Shown here one piece after another: positions 55,687 to 64,000 of a stretch of 64,000 bases of DNA; position 1 is the stretch's first letter; the number at the start of each line of letters is the position of its first letter. A program made the position numbers and the translations under genes. This DNA comes from Methylobacterium sp. WSM2598 (lineage in GTDB: Bacteria; Pseudomonadota; Alphaproteobacteria; Rhizobiales; Beijerinckiaceae), in NCBI RefSeq assembly GCF_000379105.1, contig NZ_KB900609.1:3052274-3116273 (forward strand). Reading direction: 5' to 3'. The notes beneath the pieces were generated by a model. It searched no databases. It was not told the DNA's origin and worked only from the letters and a program-made list of their open reading frames with translations.

Positions 55687-56946
55687 ATGGCGGAACGGGC
55701 TCGGCCTCATCGGGAGATCGTCGTCGCGGGGGGCGGGCTGCCCGGCCTGTCCCTGGCGCTCGGCCTGCGGCGCGCCCTCGGCGAGGCGGTGCGGATCACG
55801 GTTTGCGACCCGGCCTTCGCGCGGGCCGCCGATCCGCGCGCCAAGCCGGACCTGCGCGCCTACGCGGTGGCGGCGGGCGGGCGGCGGATGCTGGCCCGGC
55901 TCGGCGTCTGGGAGGCGGTGGCGGCGGGCGCGCAGCCGATCCGCGAGATGGTCATCACCGACAGCCGCCTGTCCGACCCGGTGCGGCCGGCCTTCCTGAC
56001 CTTCGCGGGCGAGGTGGAGGAGGGCGAGCCCTTCGCGCACATGGTGGAGGGCGCCGCCCTCCTGCAAGCCCTGCGGCGGGCCACGGAGGCGGCCGGCGCG
56101 GTGCTCGACCCGAACCCGGTCGCGGCGGCCGTGCCGGAGCGCGACGCGATCACGGCCCGCCTCGCGGACGGGCGCGCCCTGCGCGCGAGCCTCGTCGTGG
56201 CGGCGGACGGGGCGCGCTCGCGCCTGCGGGAGGCGGCGGGGATCAGCTGGATCGGCTGGTCCTACCCGCAATCGGGCATCGTCGCGACGGTCTCGCACGA
56301 GCGCGACCACGAGGGCCGGGCGATCGAGCACTTCCTGCCCTCCGGCCCCTTCGCGGTGCTGCCGCTGTCGCCGGGCGGGTCCCTCGGCCACCGCTCCTCG
56401 ATCGTCTGGACCGAGCGGCAGGCCGACGTGCCGGCGCTGCTCGGCGGCGGGCCCGAGGAGGCCCTGGCGGAGGTCGAGCGCCGCTTCGGCCTGACCCTGG
56501 GCCGGATCGCCCTCGAGACCGGCCTGCGCGCCTACCCGCTCGCCTTCGGGATGGCCCGGCGCTTCCACGCCCCGCGCCTCGCGCTCCTGGGCGACGCCGC
56601 CCACCTGATCCACCCGATCGCCGGCCAGGGCCTCAATCTCGGCCTCAAGAGCGCGGCGGCGCTGGCCGAGGTGCTCGCCGACGCGATGCGGCTCGGCCTC
56701 GATCCGGGCGGGCCCGAGGTGCTGGATTCCTACGAGCGCAGCCGCCGGGCCGACACGCTCGCCATGGGGGCGGCGACGGACGGGCTCAACCGCCTGTTCT
56801 CGAACGACGCCCTGCCGGTCCGCCTCGCGCGGGACCTCGGCCTCGGGCTGGTGGACCGGCTGCCCGCGCTCAAGCGCCTGTTCATCCGGGAGGCGGCGGG
56901 CCTGCGCGGCGCACAGCCGCGGCTGATGCGCGGCGAGGCGCTCTGA
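55687..56946 (+). CDS. UbiH/UbiF/COQ6-family FAD monooxygenase
   Basis: This 419-residue flavin hydroxylase has the dinucleotide motif VAGGGLPGLSLALGL, the middle motif VVAADGARSRLRE and the second FAD motif LALLGDAAHLIHPIAGQGLN, as in ubiquinone-pathway hydroxylases. It would hydroxylate the polyprenylated ring during coenzyme Q synthesis; which carbon it modifies cannot be told. The ATG at 55687 follows GCAGGGAGGGCGGC. It is divergent from tesB and is followed by repeats A4 and B3. Confidence 0.92.
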   Translation: MAERARPHREIVVAGGGLPGLSLALGLRRALGEAVRITVCDPAFARAADPRAKPDLRAYAVAAGGRRMLARLGVWEAVAAGAQPIREMVITDSRLSDPVRPAFLTFAGEVEEGEPFAHMVEGAALLQALRRATEAAGAVLDPNPVAAAVPERDAITARLADGRALRASLVVAADGARSRLREAAGISWIGWSYPQSGIVATVSHERDHEGRAIEHFLPSGPFAVLPLSPGGSLGHRSSIVWTERQADVPALLGGGPEEALAEVERRFGLTLGRIALETGLRAYPLAFGMARRFHAPRLALLGDAAHLIHPIAGQGLNLGLKSAAALAEVLADAMRLGLDPGGPEVLDSYERSRRADTLAMGAATDGLNRLFSNDALPVRLARDLGLGLVDRLPALKRLFIREAAGLRGAQPRLMRGEAL

Positions 56947-56956
56947 AATCAGCGGC

Positions 56957-57058
56957 CATACGGGATCCGCTTGATCGAAGCGGATCCCGGATCACACGCC
57001 TGCGCGGCGCCTGAGCGAAGCCCAAATCCGCAATCCCGAAGGGATCAAGCGGATTTGG
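56957..57058 (+). repeat. Family A two-hairpin intergenic element, copy A4
   Basis: The first hairpin has arms CGGGATCCGCTT (56961-56972) and AAGCGGATCCCG (56978-56989), 10 bp after the ubiH-type stop. The linker CACGCCTGCGCGGCGCCTGA follows. The last hairpin has arms CCAAATCCGC (57022-57031) and GCGGATTTGG (57049-57058): different bases from the other copies but fully paired. Confidence 0.85.
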
Positions 57059-57060
57059 TA

Positions 57061-57175
57061 TCATGAGACATGACCGCTGGTTCCGTTCTCGGATCGTCGC
57101 CAAGCCTCTGACTGGCCAAGCCTCTGAGTCGCCAAGCCTTTGATGTCGACAATCCGGGATGGCCGGGCCGCCGTC
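57061..57175 (+). repeat. Family B intergenic repeat, copy B3 (partial)
   Basis: It starts TCATGAGACATGACCGCTGG (57061-57080), then GTTCCGTTCTCG, then three short CGCCAAGCCTCTGA-type units (about 57096-57145) and TGTCGACAATCCGGGA. The strong terminal hairpin of copy B2 is not preserved. It abuts copy A4. Confidence 0.75.
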
Positions 57176-57251
57176 CCGACGGGATCGGGCGGATCCGGCA
57201 GCGGGCGGGGCGCGCCGGGTCGCTTCCGGGCTCCCGCCGCGGTCCCGCGCC

Positions 57252-59387
57252 CTAGCGCGGCAGCTCCGCCAGCCGCGCCACCAGCGCGGGCGCGTGCAGG
57301 GCCGCCATCCGCTCCTTCGGGGTGAGCCAGGACGCCGCCTCGCCGACGCTCACGGCCTCGCCGAGCTTCGCCTCGGCCAGCACCCGCTCGGCCTCGATCG
57401 CGCCGCGGCGCCGCGACGCCGGGGGCGGCAGCATGGCGAGGTGGGCCTCCCGCAGGGCCGGCTCGGCGTGGAGTGCCCAGAGCGCGTCGGCCTCGTCGAA
57501 GCCGCGGGCGGCGTTCTCGGCCTCGATCGCCCGGGCCCGCACGGCGATCGGCGGCGGCGCGCGCTCCTCGGGCGTCATCAGAAGGCCGCGCCGCTTGAGG
57601 GCGAGGCCCCAGGCCAGCTGGCCGCTCGCCCAGGAGAGCGGGATCGCCAGCACGAGGCCGAGGATCGTCGGCGACATCCACAGGAACAGCGAGGTCGCGA
57701 TCGCGAAGGCGGCCGCCCCCGAGACGAGGCCCAGCAGCGTGTGCCAGCGGTGGCGCCGGACGATGTCGCGCAGCGGGATCGAGCCGTCGTCGCGGCGCTG
57801 CGGGTTCCAGCCGGTGTCGCGCCCGAGCAGGATCTGCAGCACCGAGCCCGACTGGATCAGCATCGCGATCGGCGCGATCAGGGCCGAGAGCAGGGTCTCG
57901 ATCAGCGCCGACAGGATGAGGCGCGGCGCCCCCCCGCAGGCCCGCCGCACCGTCGCGTCGAGGAGCGCCAGGATCAGGCCGAACAGCTTCGGCGCCAGCA
58001 GGATGCCCATGGTCAGCCCGAAGAGCTGGAGCGCGCGCACCGGGTCGAAGCGCGGCCAGACCGGGTAGAGCCGGAACTCGCTCGGGAAATATTCCGGGCG
58101 GATATAGGCGGTCTGCAGGGCGAGCGCGATGCCGACCACGAGCTGCGCCGCCCAGAGCGGCGAGGCGACGTAGCCCGCGATGCCGGTCGCGAAGTGCTGG
58201 CGGGAGGCGAGCTTCAGCCCCGCCGCCGCGATGATGCGGGAATGCTGCAGGTTCCCCTGCGCCCAGCGCCGGTCGCGGACGGCGATGTCGATCAGCGAGG
58301 GCGGGCTCTCCTCGTAGGAGCCGGCGAGGTCGGGGAGCATGGACACGCTCCAGCCGCCGCGCCGGATCAGCGCCGCCTCGACGAAGTCGTGGCTGAGCAC
58401 GTGGCCGCCGAAGGGCGGCCGGCCCGGCAGGTCCGGCAGCCCGCACTGCTCCGCGAAGGCCCGGGTGCGGATGATCGCGTTGTGGCCCCAGTAATTCCCG
58501 TCCCGCCCCGACCACAGGGCGAGGCCCGTGGCGATGACCGGCCCGTAGATCCGGGCCGCGAATTGCTGCACGCGGGCGAACAGGGTGTTGCGGTTGATGA
58601 TGAGCGGCAGCGACTGGACGATGCCGGCATCCGGATCCGCCTCCATGGCGGCGGCGAGCCGCACCACGCATTCGCCGCTCATCAGGCTGTCGGCGTCGAG
58701 CACCAGCATGTGGTCGTAGTGCCCGCCCCAGCGGGTGACGAAGTCGGCGATGTTGCCGGCCTTGCGGTGGTGGTTCTTCGGCCGGTGGCGGTAGTACAGG
58801 CGCGCCCCGGCCCCGAGCCGCTCGCGCAGGGCGAGGAAGGCCCGCTCCTCGGCGATCCAGGCATCGGCCTGGGTCGAATCCGACAGGATCCAGTAGTCGA
58901 AGCGCGCGCCCTCGCCGGTGGCCTCGATCGACTCGCGCATCGCCTCGATCGCCGCGAAGGTGCGCGCGGTGGCCTCGTTGTAGACCGGCATCACGACGGC
59001 GGTGCGGCGCGTCAGGGGCCCGCGCGGCGCGGCCGCGGGGCGGCGGCGCAGCAGCGCCCCGAAGCCGAGCAGCGCCGAGGTGAAGGCGAGGGCGATCCAG
59101 GAGAAGTTGAGCGTGAACAGCAGCAGCAGGAGCAGCTGCAGGACGGTGGCGCTGCCCGCCACCGTCACGACCTCGTACATCTCGTAGGCGCCGTAGGCGG
59201 TGAGCAGGGCCGCCGCCCCGAACACGAACAGCCGCGCGGCCCTCGGGCTCGGATGCGCCGCGCCGCGATGGGCCGCGAGGGGGGACCAGCGGCGCAGGTC
59301 CTGCACCGGCATGGCGAGGGGCGCCTCGGGCGGCACCGCCGGTGCGCCGGAGGCGCGCGGCATCACGGGGTCCAACGAAACAGCCAT
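57252..59387 (-). CDS. opgH: Osmoregulated periplasmic glucan glucosyltransferase OpgH (MdoH)
   Basis: This 711-residue membrane glucosyltransferase has the GT2-type motifs AVVMPVYNEATARTFAAIEA, HMLVLDADSLMSGECVVRLA (DxD region), a later HVLSHDFVEAALIRRGGW and the RDRRWAQGNLQHSR product-binding motif, flanked by several membrane helices. It builds the beta-1,2 glucan backbone from UDP-glucose across the inner membrane. The ATG at 59387 lies inside the end of opgG (25-bp overlap), so the two are coupled. Length is shorter than E. coli OpgH (847). Confidence 0.95.
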   Translation of the reverse strand: MAVSLDPVMPRASGAPAVPPEAPLAMPVQDLRRWSPLAAHRGAAHPSPRAARLFVFGAAALLTAYGAYEMYEVVTVAGSATVLQLLLLLLFTLNFSWIALAFTSALLGFGALLRRRPAAAPRGPLTRRTAVVMPVYNEATARTFAAIEAMRESIEATGEGARFDYWILSDSTQADAWIAEERAFLALRERLGAGARLYYRHRPKNHHRKAGNIADFVTRWGGHYDHMLVLDADSLMSGECVVRLAAAMEADPDAGIVQSLPLIINRNTLFARVQQFAARIYGPVIATGLALWSGRDGNYWGHNAIIRTRAFAEQCGLPDLPGRPPFGGHVLSHDFVEAALIRRGGWSVSMLPDLAGSYEESPPSLIDIAVRDRRWAQGNLQHSRIIAAAGLKLASRQHFATGIAGYVASPLWAAQLVVGIALALQTAYIRPEYFPSEFRLYPVWPRFDPVRALQLFGLTMGILLAPKLFGLILALLDATVRRACGGAPRLILSALIETLLSALIAPIAMLIQSGSVLQILLGRDTGWNPQRRDDGSIPLRDIVRRHRWHTLLGLVSGAAAFAIATSLFLWMSPTILGLVLAIPLSWASGQLAWGLALKRRGLLMTPEERAPPPIAVRARAIEAENAARGFDEADALWALHAEPALREAHLAMLPPPASRRRGAIEAERVLAEAKLGEAVSVGEAASWLTPKERMAALHAPALVARLAELPR

Positions 59388-61051
59388 GTCTCACTGACGG
59401 GTTGGTCGCCGTTCTTGACGACGAGGCGCATCTCGCAGGCGGTCTCGCCGCCCGGGTCCAGTTCGAAGACGGCGCGCACCGTCTTGCGCTCGGGATAGAG
59501 ATAGAGGAGGGGGCGGAATTGCGGGTCGCGCTTCACCGGCGGCGCGTCGGGCTTGGGCTGCACGATCGTCCCCGGCGAGGCCGTGACCGCGAGCTTCAGG
59601 GATTCGGGCCTCACCTCCGGGGCGAAGAGCGCGTCGCCCGCGAAGTCGACGAGGAAGAGGCGGCGCTTGCCCGAACTGCCCTTGCCGATCCGCGTGCCGG
59701 TGCAGCGCGCCAGGGGCGGCGCCCCCGGCACGTCCCAGCACCAGTATTGCCGGAAGGTGAAGGCGGTCTCCCTGGCGATCGGCTCCTTGGGCCGCCAATA
59801 GGCCAGGATGTTCTCGTTGACCTCGGACTCGCTCGGGATCTCGATGAGCTGGACCGCGCCTGGGCCCCAGCCGCGCTGCTCCTGGCCGGGCTGCCAGGTG
59901 CCGAAGGGCTCGATCCACAGGCTCGGGCGGCGCTCCCAGTGCTGCACGTCGTCCTGGTAATCCGCGTAGTCGCGGTGGCGCTGCACGAGGCCGAACCCCT
60001 TCGGGTCCTGGTCGAGGAAGGAGGAGATCTGCAGCGTCTCGGGGTTCTGCACGGGCCGCCAGAGCGCCTCGCCCCCGCCGTTGCGGATCTGCAGGCCGCC
60101 GATCTCGTGGGCGGCGGGGCGGGCGTCGTCGGTGTTGCGGTGGTCGGCCGGGCCGAACAGGTAGGCGCCCGTCATGCCGCCGAGCCCGACATGGTCGAGG
60201 CTGGTGCGCGGGCACAGGGTCGCCTCGATGTCCACGATGGTGGCGTCGCCCGGGCGCAGCGTCATGCGCAGGGCCGCGGCGGCGGAGTCGGAATCGATCA
60301 GCGCGTGCATCACGATCTGGGTGCTGGCCGGGCCCGGCCGCTCCAGCCAGAAGGCCCGGAAGAGCGGGAATTCCTCGCCCCGCGCCTCGGCCGGGCGCAG
60401 GGTGAGGGCGCGCGCGGTGATGCCGTAGCTCTGGCCCGCGGCGAGGGCCCGGAAGAACGAGGCGCCCTGGAAGATCGCGCAATCGGCGGGCGGCCCGCCC
60501 CCGAAGCTCCCGTAGAGGCGGAAGCCCGAGAAGCCGAGGTCGCGGCCGGCCTCGGGCGGGGCGGTCTTGCGGAACTCGAACAGGTCGCGGTCGTAGGGGA
60601 TGCGCCGGACGATCCCGTCCTCGACCGTGTGCAGGCTGACCGGGTTCGTGAACAGGTAGCCCCGGTGCAGGGGCTCGACCACGAAGCCGCGGCCCTCCCC
60701 GCGCCAGATCAGGAGTTCGGGCTTCGGCCGGATCGCGATGTACTGCTCGTAGGTGAGCTTGCCGAAGGCGTCCGGCAGGGCGGAGGGCGGGGCTGCGTAG
60801 GGCTTGGCCGCCAGCGCCCGGGCCAGGGCCACCACCGCGGCCGGGTCGAAGCGCTCGCCGTCCCCGAGCGCCGGCGGCGCGGGCGGATCCTCCGCGCGGG
60901 CGCCCGTCGGCGCGAGGGCGCCGCCCGCCGCGAAGGCACCGGCGAGCGCCAGCACGGCGCGGCGGTCGAGGCCGGCCGCCGCGTCGCGGGCGGGGGCCTG
61001 GATCTCTCGCGCGTGGGTCGGCCGGGGCGAGGCGGGGCGTCGTCGCGTCAT
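59363..61051 (-). CDS. opgG: Glucan biosynthesis protein OpgG/OpgD (MdoG family)
   Basis: This 562-residue periplasmic protein belongs to the MdoG family. After a twin-arginine-like signal ([20 protein letters not shown]) come family stretches [60 protein letters not shown] and YAYWRP-like [20 protein letters not shown], and it ends WLFRWTP. It is required for glucan backbone branching or release with OpgH. The Tat-type signal is more like OpgD than OpgG. The ATG at 61051 is chosen because it precedes the signal; upstream codons are unrelated. Confidence 0.92.
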   Translation of the reverse strand: MTRRRPASPRPTHAREIQAPARDAAAGLDRRAVLALAGAFAAGGALAPTGARAEDPPAPPALGDGERFDPAAVVALARALAAKPYAAPPSALPDAFGKLTYEQYIAIRPKPELLIWRGEGRGFVVEPLHRGYLFTNPVSLHTVEDGIVRRIPYDRDLFEFRKTAPPEAGRDLGFSGFRLYGSFGGGPPADCAIFQGASFFRALAAGQSYGITARALTLRPAEARGEEFPLFRAFWLERPGPASTQIVMHALIDSDSAAAALRMTLRPGDATIVDIEATLCPRTSLDHVGLGGMTGAYLFGPADHRNTDDARPAAHEIGGLQIRNGGGEALWRPVQNPETLQISSFLDQDPKGFGLVQRHRDYADYQDDVQHWERRPSLWIEPFGTWQPGQEQRGWGPGAVQLIEIPSESEVNENILAYWRPKEPIARETAFTFRQYWCWDVPGAPPLARCTGTRIGKGSSGKRRLFLVDFAGDALFAPEVRPESLKLAVTASPGTIVQPKPDAPPVKRDPQFRPLLYLYPERKTVRAVFELDPGGETACEMRLVVKNGDQPVSETWLFRWTP

Positions 61052-61203
61052 GCATCCGTTCCGGGGGTGGGCTCCCGCGCCGTTTACCACGACGGAGGCT
61101 GAACTGGACGTTAAGATTGTGCCGGGGCCGCTCCCGCCGGGCCCGGGCCTCGGCTTTGCCCGGGCGCGGGATCCGGCTAGATCGGGCGGAGCGCCACTCG
61201 ACG

Positions 61204-62568
61204 ATGAGCCCGATGACCTCGACCCCGACACCCGCGGGCGCCCGCTCGCTCCTCTGCGTCGTCCTCGCGGCCGGGAAGGGCACGCGCATGCGCTCCGACC
61301 TGCCGAAGGTGCTGCACCCGCTGGCCGGCCGGCCGATGCTCGCCCACGTGCTCGCCGCGGTGCGCGAGGCGGGGGCGACCGGCCTCGCGGTGGTGGCCGA
61401 GCCCGGCCGGGCGGACGTGGCGGCGGCGGTGGCGGCGGCGGCGCCGGGCGCGGAAGTCTTCCCTCAGGCCGAGCGCCTCGGCACCGCGCACGCGGTGCTG
61501 GCGGCCCGGGCCGCCCTGGAGGCGGGCCACGACGACGTGCTGGTGGCCTTCGGCGACACGCCGCTGATCCGGCCCGAGACCTACGCGCGCCTGCGCGCGC
61601 CCCTCGCCGAGGGGGCCGCCCTCGCCGTGCTGGCCTTCGAGGCCGCCGACCCGACCGGCTACGGGCGGGTGCTCACCGAGGGCGACCGGGTGGTGGCGAT
61701 CCGCGAGGAGAAGGATGCGAGCCCCGAGGAGCGCCGGGTCCGCCTGAGCAATGCCGGGCTGATGGCGCTGTCGGGGCGGCTCGCCCTCGACCTCCTCGAC
61801 CGGATCGGCAACGCCAACGCGGCCGGCGAGTACTACCTGCCGGACGCGGTGGCCCTCGCCGTGCGGGCGGGCGGGCGGGTCGCGGTCGTGCCGGTCGAGG
61901 AGGCCGAGGCGCAGGGCGTCAACGATCGGGTCCAGCTCGCCGCCGCCGAGGCGACCCTGCAGCAGCGGCTGCGGCGGGCCGCGATGCTGGGCGGCGCGAC
62001 CCTGATCGCCCCCGAGACCGTCTTCCTCAGCCACGACACGCGGCTCGGCCGCGACGTGGTGGTGGAGCCGCACGTGGTGTTCGGGCCGGGCGTGAGCGTG
62101 GGCGACGGCTGCGTCATCCACGCCTTCTCGCACCTGGAGCAGGCGGTGCTGGAGCCGGGGGTGGTCATCGGCCCCTACGCGCGCCTGCGGCCCGGCGCCG
62201 TGCTGGCGACGGGGGCGCGCATCGGCAACTTCGTCGAGGTCAAGAACGCCGCGATCGGCGCGGGCGCCAAGGTCAACCACCTCTCCTACGTGGGCGATGC
62301 CGAGGTGGGGCCGCGGGCGAATCTCGGGGCCGGCACCATCACGTGCAACTACGACGGCCTGCGCAAGCACCGCACCGTGATCGGCGCGGGGGCCTTCGTC
62401 GGCTCGAACTCGGCGCTGGTGGCGCCGGTGGCGATCGGGGAGGGGGCCTATGTCGGGTCGGGCTCGGTGATCACCGACGACGTCCCGCCCGAGGCGCTGG
62501 CCCTCGGCCGCGGCCGGCAGGTGGTGAAGCCCGGCTGGGCCAAGGCCAAGGACAAGGACAGGGGCTGA
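61204..62568 (+). CDS. glmU: Bifunctional N-acetylglucosamine-1-phosphate uridyltransferase/acetyltransferase GlmU
   Basis: This 454-residue enzyme has an N-terminal uridyltransferase domain ([42 protein letters not shown]) and a C-terminal left-handed beta-helix acetyltransferase ([60 protein letters not shown]). It makes UDP-GlcNAc for peptidoglycan and lipid A. Two ATGs, 61204 and 61213, are possible; the first is listed. It diverges from opgG over about 150 bp. Confidence 0.97.
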   Translation: MSPMTSTPTPAGARSLLCVVLAAGKGTRMRSDLPKVLHPLAGRPMLAHVLAAVREAGATGLAVVAEPGRADVAAAVAAAAPGAEVFPQAERLGTAHAVLAARAALEAGHDDVLVAFGDTPLIRPETYARLRAPLAEGAALAVLAFEAADPTGYGRVLTEGDRVVAIREEKDASPEERRVRLSNAGLMALSGRLALDLLDRIGNANAAGEYYLPDAVALAVRAGGRVAVVPVEEAEAQGVNDRVQLAAAEATLQQRLRRAAMLGGATLIAPETVFLSHDTRLGRDVVVEPHVVFGPGVSVGDGCVIHAFSHLEQAVLEPGVVIGPYARLRPGAVLATGARIGNFVEVKNAAIGAGAKVNHLSYVGDAEVGPRANLGAGTITCNYDGLRKHRTVIGAGAFVGSNSALVAPVAIGEGAYVGSGSVITDDVPPEALALGRGRQVVKPGWAKAKDKDRG

Positions 62569-62689
62569 GACGGCCGGGCCCGGGAGGGCCGCGGCCCGTC
62601 CGGGCCGGCCCACCGGGTCGGCGCGCCCGGTGGCGGAACCTGCCCGATGCCTGTACTCTCCTCGTCGCGGCAGGGAGGGGAGAAGGGCC

Positions 62690-63205
62690 ATGATCGGACG
62701 CCCTGACACCGGCAGAGTCCCCGACTTCTCCGGGTATCCGGATCTCGTCGTCATGTATCTCGGGATGCATGTCCGCGCACTCTTCGGATTGAAGACTCTG
62801 CTCGGCCTCGGCCCGGCGATCGAGAAGGCCGGACTCGGCCGACCGGGCGGATTGCTGCACTACGAGAACAACATCATCTACGGATTCTTTCCGCTTCATG
62901 TCGGCATGCGCTGGTACTGGCGCGACATGGAAAGCCTGGAGCGCTTCGCCAAATCGGAGCCGCACCGGACCTGGTGGATGAACTTCCTCAAGGATAGCGG
63001 CGGCACCGCGATCTGGCACGAGACCTATCACATGCGCGGGGGCATGGAGGCGATCTACAGCGACCCGCGGGCGACGGGCTTCTCGGCCTTCCTGCCGCTG
63101 CAGCAGGCCCGCGGCTCGCTGCGGAGCCGGCACCAGGCCTATGGGCAGGCGGATCTCGGTCACCTTCCCGCCGAGAACCCGCCGGACGTCCAGCCGGCCA
63201 CGTAG
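62690..63205 (+). CDS. DUF4188-family protein
   Basis: This 171-residue protein matches DUF4188, with VVMYLGMHVRALFGLKTLLG, YGFFPLHVGMRWYWRDMESL and SEPHRTWWMNFLKDSGGTAI then WHETYHMRGGMEAIYSD. The fold is a dimeric alpha-beta barrel, and members are sometimes annotated as monooxygenase-like without proof. The C-terminal ~25 residues (QAYGQADLGHLPAENPPDVQ) look non-conserved. The ATG at 62690 follows GGGAGGGGAGAAGG, a strong ribosome-binding sequence. GC content is a little lower than in its neighbours. Confidence 0.88.
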   Translation: MIGRPDTGRVPDFSGYPDLVVMYLGMHVRALFGLKTLLGLGPAIEKAGLGRPGGLLHYENNIIYGFFPLHVGMRWYWRDMESLERFAKSEPHRTWWMNFLKDSGGTAIWHETYHMRGGMEAIYSDPRATGFSAFLPLQQARGSLRSRHQAYGQADLGHLPAENPPDVQPAT

Positions 63206-63280
63206 GCCGGGCGAGGATGGGACCGTGGCGGCGGGTCGGCCCGGAGCATCGGCCGCGGGCCGCGCCCGGGCGCGCGGGGC

Positions 63281-63310
63281 GGGGCGCGGGGCGCGGGGCG
63301 CGGGGCGGGA
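63281..63310. repeat. Low-complexity GC tandem repeat
   Basis: A run of GCGCGGG-type 7-mers (about four copies) lies between the DUF4188 gene and the sigma-factor remnant. Slippage at such a tract could have helped damage the sigma gene's 5' end. Confidence 0.7.
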
Positions 63311-63351
63311 AACGTCGGCCTGACGCCGGGGGAGGGCCGCGCCGGGCCGCC

Positions 63352-63701
63352 CGCCGGGACGAGGCGGCGCTGAGGGCGCTCTCCGGCCTCACCGCATCGA
63401 AACTTCTCGGCGTCATCCTGCATATCTGGCAGGGCGCGGCGACCTCCGTGCCGGAGACCGGGAACCCGATGGCGCGGCTCAGCGCGGTCGCGCGCCATCG
63501 CGCCATCGACGTCGTCCGCCGCAGGACGGAGGCCCCATGCCGGAGGGTGAGGACGGAGAGGATTGGCAGGCCCGCATCGCCGCTCCGCGCGACGGCGAGG
63601 CGGAGATCCTCGACCGCGAGGCCCTCCTGCACGGCCTGCGCATCCTGGAGCCGGCGCGGCGCGACCGCATCCTGCGCGGCGGCCTGGAGCGGGCCGGATG
63701 A
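63352..63701 (+). pseudogene. Degraded ECF sigma factor (partner of the downstream anti-sigma)
   Basis: One frame (from about 63352 to 63535) reads RRDEAALRALSGLTASKLLG, VILHIWQGAAT, GNPMARLSAVARHRAIDVVR then RRTEA, which matches the start and region 2 of SigK/RpoE-type sigma factors. The region 2.2 core expected between VILHI and WQGAAT (about 15 residues) is missing. The similarity then moves to a second frame (63537-63701): EDWQARIAAPRDGEAEILDR, EALLHGLRILEPARRDRIL, RGGLERAG. There the whole region 4 helix-turn-helix expected after RRDRIL is absent. The remnant therefore has a frame change and two internal deletions. Its last codon still overlaps the anti-sigma ATG (ATGA). Confidence 0.75.
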
Positions 63702-64000
63702 GCGACGATCCCGACCTGCGCGCCGCCGAATACGTGCTGGGCACCCTCGACGCCGCGCAGCGCGCCGCCTTCGAGCGCGACCGCGCTTCCGACCCGAAGC
63801 TCGCCGCGGCCCAGGCCTTCTGGGAGGCGCGGCTCGGGCCCCTGGCCGGGGCGGTGCCGCCCGTGGTGCCGAGCGCCGGCCTGTGGGCGGCGATCCGCGA
63901 CGCCCTGCCGGAGCGCTGGCCCGCCGCCGCGCCCGCGACCGACCTGGTGCCGGCCCTGCGGCGCTGGCGCCGGATCGCGCTCGCGGCGGGCGCGCTCGCG
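63698..64000 (+). CDS. Anti-sigma factor (RskA/anti-sigma-K family), 5' part
   Basis: The gene runs off the window after 101 codons. The N-terminal zinc-free anti-sigma domain reads DDPDLRAAEYVLGTLDAAQR, AAFERDRASDPKLAAAQAFW and EARLGPLAGAVPPVVPSAGL, then WAAIRDALPE, typical of RskA partners. A basic stretch LRRWRRIALAAGALA at the window edge is the beginning of the expected membrane helix. Such proteins hold an ECF sigma factor at the membrane. The upstream sigma gene is broken, so this protein may have lost its target or act on another sigma factor. Confidence 0.88.
   Translation, partial: MSDDPDLRAAEYVLGTLDAAQRAAFERDRASDPKLAAAQAFWEARLGPLAGAVPPVVPSAGLWAAIRDALPERWPAAAPATDLVPALRRWRRIALAAGALA

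Noticed and set aside
57159..59498. A 779-codon open frame antisense to opgH
   Set aside because: It is rich in Arg/Gly/Asp without any recognisable domain, while the minus strand encodes intact OpgH motifs.

Overview
The window is a very GC-rich (roughly 70% or more by eye) chromosomal segment of an alphaproteobacterium. Gene content points to Methylobacterium or a close relative in the Hyphomicrobiales; this is inference from gene families, not a database match. Supporting families are a MucR/Ros-type regulator, Usg, BcsS, the ExoD family, a CIRCE-controlled groESL, an APS-reductase sulfate pathway, periplasmic glucan synthesis and several small proteins typical of the group. No rRNA, tRNA, transposase, prophage or CRISPR array was seen.

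Layout. 1-7050 (+): a molybdenum hydroxylase (aerobic CO dehydrogenase-like, Cox) operon made of the end of coxL, then coxM, coxD, coxE, a split XdhC/CoxI maturation factor and two molybdenum-cofactor handling proteins. A HigA antitoxin with only a scrap of its toxin sits inside this operon. 7185-16446: mixed genes, namely ExoD, Usg, BcsS, an iron-sulfur type photolyase with an SDR, formyltransferase and DUF2256 neighbourhood, a GGDEF-EAL protein and an MFS pump. 16638-18335 (-): a luxR-luxI quorum-sensing pair with a small downstream ORF. 18699-20857 (-): groES-groEL with a CIRCE operator. 20884-30522: small secreted proteins, a sulfonate-type binding protein, a Bax-inhibitor-1 protein, a YbbA/YbbP-like ABC system beside a TesA-like esterase, ThpR, a TetR regulator and a glutathione peroxidase.

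30595-42277 is a full assimilatory sulfate cluster. A leftward operon, cysH-cysD-cysN::sbp-cysT-cysW-cysA, imports sulfate, activates it to APS and reduces APS to sulfite. A rightward arm, an Lrp-type regulator then cysJ and cysI, carries sulfite to sulfide. The most striking feature of the window is that the ATP-sulfurylase GTPase subunit CysN and the periplasmic sulfate-binding protein are one uninterrupted 801-codon reading frame joined through a Pro/Gln linker and a membrane-spanning or signal-like segment. No ATG, GTG or TTG codon is available to start the binding protein separately.

42383-49304 holds a branched-chain-type aminotransferase, a cupin, an esterase, a zinc-ligand-poor MucR protein, CspA and a group of small accessory proteins ending in a PfpI/DJ-1 protein. 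49488-54304 (-) holds ftsK and, separately, glnK-amtB with a good sigma-54 promoter. 54683-62568 carries TesB, a UbiH-type monooxygenase, OpgG/OpgH glucan synthesis and GlmU. 62690-64000 ends with a DUF4188 protein, a broken ECF sigma gene and the start of its intact anti-sigma partner.

Two families of intergenic repeats recur. Family A (four copies) has two hairpins joined by a conserved linker; its first hairpin always lies just behind the stop codon of a co-directional gene, and its second hairpin shows compensatory changes. Family B (three copies) has short internal tandem units in two copies and a strong terminal hairpin in two. A 13-bp tandem array fills the leader directly in front of cysH.
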